A stretch of DNA of 6,550 nt from Actinomycetes bacterium (GTDB taxonomy: Bacteria > Actinomycetota > Actinomycetes > Prado026). Below are positions 1-4,744 of this stretch, piece by piece. The stretch lies in NCBI GenBank assembly GCA_025455945.1, contig JALOLN010000112.1:1-6550 (forward strand), in the 5' to 3' direction. The stretch's first letter is position 1. Each line of letters starts with the position of its first letter. The notes beneath the pieces are model-generated. The model searched no databases, was not told where the DNA came from, and worked only from the letters and a program-made list of their open reading frames with translations. Both the position numbers and the translations under genes were made by a program.

Positions 1-490
1 CGCTGAACCGGTTGACGCCAGTGTGCCCCGACGCCCGCCCGTCGGCGCCGAAGGCCACGGTCAGCCGGGCGGTGGCCTCGGTCGTGACGACGGCCTGGTG
101 GCCGTTGTTGACGCCGAGCCCGCGCCACCTGGTGCCCGGCAGCGCCCGCAGGCCGGCCCGGTAGCTGAGCAGGGGGACGCCCGTGCCGTCGAGCAGGGTG
201 AGCCGGTCATGGTCGATGCGGAAGCCGGTGGTGGCCTCGAGCGCAGCGACGACGGCCCGCTCGCGCGCCATGCGCTCCGGGGGTCCGGCCATCAGGGTCG
301 TCGGTCCCGGGTGCAGGGTGAGGCTCGCGCCGTCCTCCCGGTAGGTGCCGGCGAGGTGGTTGACCCCGGTGTGGGCGTGGAACCGCCCGTCGGGGAGGAA
401 CGCCAGGGACGGGGCGTGCGGGCCGGCCGGGCCGGGAGCACCCTGGCCGCGGTCCTCGTCGAGCAGCCAGGACGTCTCCGCCAGCGTCAT
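1..490 (-). CDS. Tandem META-domain (HslJ-like) protein, C-terminally truncated by window edge
   Basis: The minus-strand frame starts at ATG 490 and stays open to base 1, giving 163 visible residues with no stop. Residues 7-111 fit a META/HslJ domain: an opening TSWLL strand, LAFLPDGRF at 29-37, GVN at 42-44, GTY at 48-50, TTLMAGP at 64-70, and the closing pattern LTLLDGTGVPLLSY at 97-110. A second copy begins near residue 117 (LPGTRW) and reaches a second TGVNRF before the edge, so this is a tandem-domain protein. META domains normally carry a cysteine pair in GCN and ACP. Here these positions are Val43 and Gly69, and the second copy has Val159. There is no signal peptide, so I infer a cytoplasmic protein that needs no disulfide. 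The start lies 11 bases after the zur stop without a clear Shine-Dalgarno sequence, suggesting co-transcription and coupling with zur. The biochemical role is unknown; HslJ-type proteins are linked to stress phenotypes in other bacteria. Confidence 0.85.
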   Translation of the reverse strand, partial: MTLAETSWLLDEDRGQGAPGPAGPHAPSLAFLPDGRFHAHTGVNHLAGTYREDGASLTLHPGPTTLMAGPPERMARERAVVAALEATTGFRIDHDRLTLLDGTGVPLLSYRAGLRALPGTRWRGLGVNNGHQAVVTTEATARLTVAFGADGRASGHTGVNRFS

Positions 491-501
491 GGGTGGGCAG
501 G

Positions 502-903
502 CTAGTACGCCGACTGCGCCGACCGGCAGTCCGGGCAGGTGCCGAAGACCTCTACCGTGTGCCCGACGTCGCTGAAGCCGTGCCGGCGGGCGACGTCCTG
601 CGCCCAGCGCTCGACCGCCGGTCCCTGGACCTCGATGGCCCGCCCGCAGCCCCGGCACACGAGGTGGTGGTGGTGGCGCCGGCTGCACCGGCGGTAGGCG
701 GACTCGCCGTCCGCCGTGCGCAGGACGTCGACCTCCCCGGCGTCCGCGAGGACCTGCAGGGTGCGGTAGACGGTGGTCAGCCCGACCGACGCCCCCCGGC
801 GGCGCAGCAGGTCGTGCAGCTCCTGCGCGGTGCGGAACTCGTGGACCTCCTCGAGCAGGGCGGCCACCGCGGCGCGCTGCCGCGTCGCCCGCAGCCCGCT
901 CAC
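502..903 (-). CDS. zur: Zur/FurB zinc uptake regulator, Fur family
   Basis: This 133-residue protein is a zinc-sensing Fur-family repressor that binds DNA as a dimer when loaded with zinc. Residues 1-70 form the winged helix, with TRQR at 7-10 and GLTTVYRTLQ (41-50) as recognition helix. The C-terminal part is the metal-binding dimerisation domain. All ligands expected from the M. tuberculosis FurB structure (as I recall it) are present with an offset of 3: Cys83, Cys86, Cys123, Cys126 (structural zinc); Asp59, Cys73, His78, His80 (regulatory site); His77, His79, Glu98, His115 (third site). It resembles mycobacterial FurB closely, down to RRCS-R-HHHHLVC and HGFSDVGHT. The GTG start at 903 overlaps the znuB stop as GTGA, so translation is probably coupled. 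As the fourth gene of the operon it likely controls, it should be autoregulated. Fur or Mur identity is unlikely given the ligand set and neighbours. Confidence 0.96.
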   Translation of the reverse strand: MSGLRATRQRAAVAALLEEVHEFRTAQELHDLLRRRGASVGLTTVYRTLQVLADAGEVDVLRTADGESAYRRCSRRHHHHLVCRGCGRAIEVQGPAVERWAQDVARRHGFSDVGHTVEVFGTCPDCRSAQSAY

Positions 904-1724
904 GACCGGGCCCGCTGCGTCGCGGCCAGCACGGTACGGACGGTGACGGCGACGGCGAACAGGGCGATGGCCAGCAGCACGATGGTGCCGCCGGACGGGG
1001 TGTCTGCGTAGTAGGACCCGACCACGCCCGCGACGGACACGCCGACCCCGATGACCAGCGCGACCAGCAGCGTGCCGCGGAAGGACCGGGTCATCGTGGT
1101 AGCCGTGGCCACCGGCACGACCATGAGCGCGCTGATGAGCAGCAGCCCGACGACGCGCATCGACAGCACCACGGTCGTCGCGACGAGCACGGCCAGCGCC
1201 AGGTTCAGCGTGCGGACCGGCAGGCCGCCCGCCGTGGCGAACTCCTCGTCGTTGCTGACGCTGAACAGCTCGCGGGCGAGGCCCACCGTGACGAGCAGGA
1301 CCGCGGCGGTCAGTGCGGCGAAGACGATGAGGTCGGTCGCCGTCGTCGTCGTGATGGCCCCGAAGAGGTAGGCGCTGAGCGTGGCGGCGGTCCCGCCGGG
1401 CGCCTTGCTGATGAGGACGACACCGCCGGCGATGCCGCCGTAGAAGAGGATCGCGAGGGCCACGTCGGCGCTGGTGCGGCCCCGGGCCCGCACCACCTCG
1501 ATCGCGACGGCGCCCAGCACCGCGACGACCAGCGCGACGAGCACCGGGGACCGGCCGGTGAGCAGGCCGAGCGCCACGCCGGTGAGGGCCACGTGCCCCA
1601 TCCCGTCGCCGATCAGGGCCAGCCGCCGCTGGACGACGAAGACGCCGACCGCTGGGGCGGCGAGCCCGACGAGCAGGGCGGCGACCAGTGCCCGCTGCAT
1701 GAACTCGTACTGCCAGAACTCCAT
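900..1724 (-). CDS. znuB: ZnuB zinc ABC transporter permease (ABC-3 family)
   Basis: This 274-residue integral membrane protein is the permease that moves zinc received from ZnuA across the cytoplasmic membrane, using ATP hydrolysis by ZnuC. The sequence is almost entirely hydrophobic helices, roughly at 11-32, 45-57, 60-78, 88-106, 131-151, 172-187, 191-210, 218-238 and 248-267, consistent with the multi-helix ABC-3 fold. The early stretch RRLALIGDGMGHVALTGVALG (33-53) and the late stretch SMRVVGLLLISALMVVPVA (188-206) are family hallmarks. The open frame extends much further upstream, but only ATG 1724 is preceded by a strong ribosome-binding site (GGAGGAG, 5-base spacer), and it gives the usual family length. 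It lies 41 bases after the znuC stop and overlaps zur by 4 bases. Manganese/iron relatives of this family look similar; the zinc assignment comes mainly from zur, the operator and the ligands in ZnuA. Confidence 0.95.
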   Translation of the reverse strand: MEFWQYEFMQRALVAALLVGLAAPAVGVFVVQRRLALIGDGMGHVALTGVALGLLTGRSPVLVALVVAVLGAVAIEVVRARGRTSADVALAILFYGGIAGGVVLISKAPGGTAATLSAYLFGAITTTTATDLIVFAALTAAVLLVTVGLARELFSVSNDEEFATAGGLPVRTLNLALAVLVATTVVLSMRVVGLLLISALMVVPVATATTMTRSFRGTLLVALVIGVGVSVAGVVGSYYADTPSGGTIVLLAIALFAVAVTVRTVLAATQRARS

Positions 1725-1729
1725 CGCCG

Positions 1730-1736
1730 CTCCTCC
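1730..1736 (-). promoter_or_regulatory. Ribosome-binding site of znuB
   Basis: On the minus strand GGAGGAG stands 5 bases before ATG 1724. It fixes the znuB start inside a frame that is open for hundreds of bases upstream. It also shows that znuB starts independently, unlike znuC and zur, which overlap the preceding gene. Confidence 0.8.
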
Positions 1737-1765
1737 GCAGGGCCGGGTCCGCCGGGGCGGCCGCG

Positions 1766-2593
1766 CTAGTCGCTGTCGCCGTTCGGGCCGCCCGGGGCGC
1801 GCAGGCCCAGCCCGGGCAGCTCGACGCCGCCGTGCTCGTGGTGGTGCTCGGCGTCCCCGCCGTACGCGGCGTGCACCTCGGGCAGCGGCGGGCCGTCGTA
1901 GACCACCGACCCCTGCCGCAGCGCCACGACCCGCGTGACCAGCGGGGCCAGCGGCCCGAGCTCGTGCAGCACGATGAGCAGCGTCGCGCCGCGGCCGACC
2001 AGCCCCTCCAGCGCCTCGGCCAGGGCCTCCTGGCTGGCCTGGTCCACCCCGGCCAGCGGCTCGTCCATGACGAGGACCTCGGGGCTGCCGGCCAGGGCCC
2101 GCGCGATCAGGGCCCGGCGCTGCTGGCCCCCGGACAGGTGGGCCACCGGCGTGCCCGCCTGGTCGGCCAGGCCGACCGCAGCCATCGCCGCGGTCACGGC
2201 CCGCCGGTCGGCGGCGCTGGTGGGGCGCAGCCGGCGCATGCGGGGGAGGCGGCCGGTGCCGACGAGCTCGCGGACCGTGCACGGGACAACGCCCGCGGGG
2301 TGGTGCCGCTGTGGGACGTAGCCGAGCCGGGTCCGGTCGGGCAGCCGCCCGAGCGGCTGGCCGAACAGCTCGACGGTCCCGGCGGTGACCTGGGCGAGGC
2401 CGAGCAGGCCGCGGACCAGGGTCGACTTCCCCGACCCGTTGGCACCGACGAGGGCGACCACCTCGCCGAGGGAGAGGGTGAAGTCCACCGCCGCGAGCAC
2501 CGGCGTGCCGTGGTAGCCGATCGTCGCGCCCCGGACCTCGATGAGCGGGTCCCTTCCGCTGCCTGCCGTCCGGTCGGTGGGGAGGTCGGTCAT
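1766..2593 (-). CDS. znuC: ZnuC zinc ABC transporter ATP-binding protein
   Basis: This 275-residue protein is the cytoplasmic ATPase that powers zinc import through ZnuB. All nucleotide-binding motifs are intact: Walker A GANGSGKST (50-58), Q-loop Gln95 in GYVPQ, signature LSGGQ (153-157), Walker B VLVMDE (173-178), a D-loop around Gly182-Asp184, and the switch His210 in VLHE. After the ATPase core ends near residue 240 there is a tail of about 30 residues with a small histidine cluster, HHHEH (250-254), then Gly/Pro-rich sequence. The cluster could bind zinc, but this is inference. ATG 2593 overlaps the znuA stop as ATGA and has no obvious Shine-Dalgarno sequence, so coupling to znuA is likely. 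The same frame continues upstream across znuA, but that extension is antisense-type low-complexity Arg/Pro/Gly sequence and not part of the gene. Confidence 0.96.
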   Translation of the reverse strand: MTDLPTDRTAGSGRDPLIEVRGATIGYHGTPVLAAVDFTLSLGEVVALVGANGSGKSTLVRGLLGLAQVTAGTVELFGQPLGRLPDRTRLGYVPQRHHPAGVVPCTVRELVGTGRLPRMRRLRPTSAADRRAVTAAMAAVGLADQAGTPVAHLSGGQQRRALIARALAGSPEVLVMDEPLAGVDQASQEALAEALEGLVGRGATLLIVLHELGPLAPLVTRVVALRQGSVVYDGPPLPEVHAAYGGDAEHHHEHGGVELPGLGLRAPGGPNGDSD

Positions 2594-3495
2594 GGGCAGG
2601 GCTGGCCGGTCCGGACGCTGGCCAGGTTGGCCCGCATGATCTCCAGGTAGTCCGCGCCCGGGGACTCGTCGTTCAGGCCCTCGACCGGGTCGAGGAGCGC
2701 GGTGCGGGCACCGGTCTCGGCCGCGAGGGTGTCGGCGAGATCGGTGCCGACGAGCGTCTCGGTGTAGATCGTGCGGACGCCGTTCGCGCGGACGAACTCG
2801 GCGGTCGCGCTGAGCTCCTGGGCGGAGGGCTCGTCCTCCGGCGTCAGCCCGGTGATCGCGCGGGTGGTGAGGTCGTAGCGGCGGGCGAGGTAGCCGAAGG
2901 AGGCGTGGGTGGTGACCAGGTAGCGGTTCGCGCACTGGGCGGTGCCCTGCGCCCACTCGGTGTCGAGGTCCGTCAGGCGGCCGGAGAGGTCCGCCGCGGC
3001 GGCGGTGAACGCGTCCCGGCCCGCGGTGTCGAGCTCGGCGAACCGGGTGGCGAGCTCCTCGCCCACGGCGGCGTACCGGGCCGGGTCCAGCCAGAAGTGG
3101 GGGTCCGGGGTGTCGCCGTCCCCGTAGGTGAGGTCGAGGTCGGCCGGCCCCGCGGCGTCCCAGGCCCGACCAGCCGGCAGCTGGGCGACCGCGTCGTCCA
3201 CCGCGGGCATGAAGCCGCTGAGGTACACGACGATGTCGGCCTCGGCGAGGTCCCGAAGGTCCGCGGGCGACAGCTCGAGGTCGTGCGGCTCGGCGCCGGG
3301 GGGCGCGAGCTCGGTGACCGCGACCCGGGGGCCACCCACCTCCTCGGCCAGGAAGGCGAGCGGGTAGAAGGCGGCGACGACGTCGAGGGGGGCGCCGTCG
3401 CCGCCGTCCGTGCCCTGCCCCGAGCCTGCGCACCCGGTCAGGGCGAGGGCCGCCGCGGCGAGGACGGTAACCACGGCGCCCGGCTTCATGCTCAT
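2590..3495 (-). CDS. znuA: ZnuA/AdcA-type zinc-binding lipoprotein (substrate-binding protein)
   Basis: This cluster A-I metal-binding protein captures zinc outside the membrane and delivers it to ZnuB. From ATG 3495 it has 301 residues. The N-terminus is a lipoprotein signal: short basic start, hydrophobic stretch (7-19) and lipobox LTGC with Cys22 as lipidation site. Likely metal ligands are His71 (AEPHDLE), His133 (DPHFWLDP), His197 (THASFGYLA) and Asp269 (LLDP). Histidine at the third position favours zinc over manganese, where Glu is common. The His-rich loop of many ZnuA proteins is absent; the corresponding linker (119-131) is Asp/Gly-rich instead. Cys188 and Cys300 may form a disulfide. 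Possible starts are TTG 3510, ATG 3495 and ATG 3489. I chose 3495 because it falls about 7 bases after the predicted -10 box, implying a leaderless mRNA; no start has a Shine-Dalgarno sequence. It is the first gene of znuACB-zur. Confidence 0.94.
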   Translation of the reverse strand: MSMKPGAVVTVLAAAALALTGCAGSGQGTDGGDGAPLDVVAAFYPLAFLAEEVGGPRVAVTELAPPGAEPHDLELSPADLRDLAEADIVVYLSGFMPAVDDAVAQLPAGRAWDAAGPADLDLTYGDGDTPDPHFWLDPARYAAVGEELATRFAELDTAGRDAFTAAAADLSGRLTDLDTEWAQGTAQCANRYLVTTHASFGYLARRYDLTTRAITGLTPEDEPSAQELSATAEFVRANGVRTIYTETLVGTDLADTLAAETGARTALLDPVEGLNDESPGADYLEIMRANLASVRTGQPCP

Positions 3496-3509
3496 GACAA
3501 CCATTGTCA
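3495..3509 (-). promoter_or_regulatory. Zur operator (perfect 6-3-6 palindrome)
   Basis: The minus strand reads TGACAATGGTTGTCA, an exact inverted repeat of TGACAA around a 3-base centre. It fits the actinobacterial Zur-box pattern TGAnAATnnTTnTCA as I recall it from Streptomyces and Mycobacterium. It covers the predicted -10 box of znuA and shares its last base with the first base of ATG 3495, so bound Zur would block RNA polymerase. It is the only convincing Zur-type palindrome I see in the window. Confidence 0.87.
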
Positions 3510-3532
3510 AGAGCGACGCGAGGGCGTGTCAA
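3503..3532 (-). promoter_or_regulatory. znuACB-zur promoter (-35/-10)
   Basis: On the minus strand a consensus -35 hexamer TTGACA (3532-3527) is followed by an 18-base spacer and a -10-like GACAAT (3508-3503). Transcription would begin around 3496-3495, at the A of ATG 3495, which predicts a leaderless or near-leaderless mRNA. The -10 box lies inside the Zur palindrome. The hexamers are seen directly; promoter activity and the transcription start are inferred. Confidence 0.7.
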
Positions 3533-3553
3533 CCGGCCTGCGTGGGCGCGGCC

Positions 3554-3934
3554 TCAGCCTTCGAGGATCTTCGTCACCCCGACCGCGACGACGAGGACGA
3601 CGGTCGCGGCCCGCAGCACCCGTGGCCAGGTGCCCAGCGCGGGCCAGGAGAGGACCGCCAGCCAGCCGAGGAAGGCGGCCAGGACGAGGAGGAACACGCC
3701 CCCCGCGACGCCGGGCAGGAAGAGCCCGGCGAGGAGCACCGCGAGGGTGATGACGAGGAGGAGCCACCGTGGGATGCTGCTCAGCCGCACCAGCCAGGGA
3801 CGGCTCGCCCGCTCCAGCGAGGACCGGCCGGGCGAGGGCGGCTGCGCGGCCGCGGCCGCCCGGCGGGCCGGGTTGCCGCTGCGGGCCGGGTTGCCGCGCG
3901 GGCGGGGAGAGGGCTCGTTGCGGGCGGGCGCCAT
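3554..3934 (-). CDS. Small membrane protein of unknown function (DUF6703-like)
   Basis: This 126-residue protein has a disordered, basic, Pro/Ala/Arg-rich N-terminus (1-45) followed by three predicted membrane helices, about 57-73, 77-96 and 107-122. Between them are the patterns IPRWLLL (54-60) and LGWLAVLSWP (89-98). This layout, with a Ser/Leu-Glu-Arg-Ala-Ser segment before the first helix and a GWL-LSWP motif after the second, resembles a small actinobacterial membrane family that I believe is DUF6703; a profile search would settle that. No catalytic residues are evident. ATG 3934 has a good ribosome-binding site (GAAGGA, 7-base spacer), which supports the start. The gene lies upstream of znuA on the same strand, with 58 bases between its stop and the znuA start, but znuA has its own promoter in that gap. 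It is divergent from the phosphoribosyltransferase gene. No functional link to zinc is visible. Confidence 0.85.
   Translation of the reverse strand: MAPARNEPSPRPRGNPARSGNPARRAAAAAQPPSPGRSSLERASRPWLVRLSSIPRWLLLVITLAVLLAGLFLPGVAGGVFLLVLAAFLGWLAVLSWPALGTWPRVLRAATVVLVVAVGVTKILEG
3863..3897. repeat. Short in-frame tandem duplication in the membrane-protein gene
   Basis: A 17-base sequence, gcgggccgggttgccgc, occurs at 3863-3879 and again exactly at 3881-3897, a period of 18 bases (six codons). On the minus strand this gives GNPARSGNPAR (residues 14-24) in the disordered N-terminal segment. It is probably a replication-slippage duplication that preserves the reading frame. Confidence 0.75.
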
Positions 3935-3964
3935 GAGGGTGTCCTTCGACCTACGGTGGGTGCT

Positions 3965-3992
3965 GCGGGCGTTCGGTCGAACGGTAGCCCGC
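3965..3992. promoter_or_regulatory. Nested inverted repeat in the divergent intergenic gap
   Basis: The 92-base gap between the divergent genes contains GTTCG-gt-CGAAC (3971-3982), flanked by GCGGGC (3965-3970) and GCCCGC (3987-3992) with a 4-base bulge on the right. It could be an operator for one or both genes or a hairpin in the leader of the minus-strand gene. I could not assign convincing -35/-10 pairs in this gap on either strand. The regulatory role is inferred from position only. Confidence 0.4.
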
Positions 3993-4026
3993 GGCGGACC
4001 GGGAGACCGAGAGGGGGAGCGGACTC

Positions 4027-4674
4027 GTGACGCGGCCCTTTGCGGATCGGGCCGACGCCGGCCGCCAGCTGGGCGCGGCCCTGCAGCCGGGGCTCGGCGC
4101 GCGGCCGGCTGTCGTCGTCCTGGGCCTGCCCCGCGGTGGGGTGGTCGTCGCGGCCGAGGTCGCCCGGGTGCTCGCTGCCCCGCTGGACGTGCTCGTGGTG
4201 CGCAAGGTGGGGACGCCGACCAACCCCGAGCTGGCGCTCGGGGCTGTGCTCGCCGACGGGCCTGCGGTCCTCAACCCCAGGGTGCTGAGTGCGGAGCAGC
4301 TGGACGGCGGGCAGGTCGAGCGGCTGGTCGCCGCCGAGCGGGCGCGGTGCGCCGAGCGCGAGGGGCGCTACCGCCCGGGGCGGCCGCCGGTGGACGTGGA
4401 GGGTCGCACGGTGCTGCTCGTCGACGACGGCCTGGCCACCGGCGCCACGATGCGGGCCGCGGTCGCCGCGGTGCGGGGGCGGGGCGCGGGGCGGGTCGTC
4501 GTCGCCGTCCCGGTGGGGCCGCGGGAGACCCTCGCGGTGCTCCAGCGGGAGGCCGACGAGGTCGTGTGCCTGCGCCGTCCGCTGCTCTTCCGGGCCGTCG
4601 GGTGGGCGTACGCGGACTTCCGGCCGACGACGGACGACGACGTCGTGGCGCTGCTGCGGTCAGGGCCGGCCTGA
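4027..4674 (+). CDS. Phosphoribosyltransferase-domain protein
   Basis: This 215-residue soluble protein has the type I phosphoribosyltransferase fold. The PRPP-binding loop VLLVDDGLATGAT (129-141), with acidic pair Asp133-Asp134 followed by GLATGAT, is the family signature. LGLPRGGVVVAAEVA (32-46) is the N-terminal loop that positions pyrophosphate, and RKVGTPTNPELALGA (59-73) is the segment seen in the stand-alone family of predicted phosphoribosyltransferases. Such proteins are usually annotated only by domain; the nucleobase or other acceptor is unknown, and it is not a standard hpt, apt, pyrE or upp protein. GTG 4027 is preceded by GGGGGAG with a 7-base spacer. It is divergent from the small membrane protein, and glyS follows 70 bases later on the same strand, so read-through into glyS is possible. 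Nothing in the sequence links it to zinc. Confidence 0.92.
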   Translation: MTRPFADRADAGRQLGAALQPGLGARPAVVVLGLPRGGVVVAAEVARVLAAPLDVLVVRKVGTPTNPELALGAVLADGPAVLNPRVLSAEQLDGGQVERLVAAERARCAEREGRYRPGRPPVDVEGRTVLLVDDGLATGATMRAAVAAVRGRGAGRVVVAVPVGPRETLAVLQREADEVVCLRRPLLFRAVGWAYADFRPTTDDDVVALLRSGPA

Positions 4675-4683
4675 GCCGCCCGG

Positions 4684-4689
4684 TACCCT
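4684..4689 (+). promoter_or_regulatory. Possible -10 box of glyS
   Basis: TACCCT fits the actinobacterial TAnnnT -10 pattern and lies in the 70-base gap before glyS, which would leave a leader of about 30-50 bases. No TTGAC-like -35 hexamer stands at 16-19 bases upstream. The call rests on the -10 alone. Confidence 0.3.
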
Positions 4690-4744
4690 GGTCGCTCGCC
4701 CCGCCGCACCCCTCTCGCCTTCTCGCCGGATGGAGTCCGTCCCC

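Noticed and set aside
23..505. 160-codon plus-strand frame at the left edge
   Set aside because: The minus strand here encodes clear META-domain patterns; the plus-strand product is Gly/Arg/Val-rich with no features.
1725..1765. GC-rich hairpin potential between znuC and znuB as an attenuator or terminator
   Set aside because: Stems such as CCGCC/GGCGG are expected by chance at this GC content, there is no U-tract, and the gap is short within an evident operon.
1832..2650. 272-codon plus-strand frame opposite znuC
   Set aside because: It is an antisense shadow of an intact ABC ATPase with all motifs on the minus strand.
2905..3750. 281-codon plus-strand frame opposite znuA
   Set aside because: It is complementary to the ZnuA ligand-bearing frame, shows no recognisable motif, and runs through the Zur operator.
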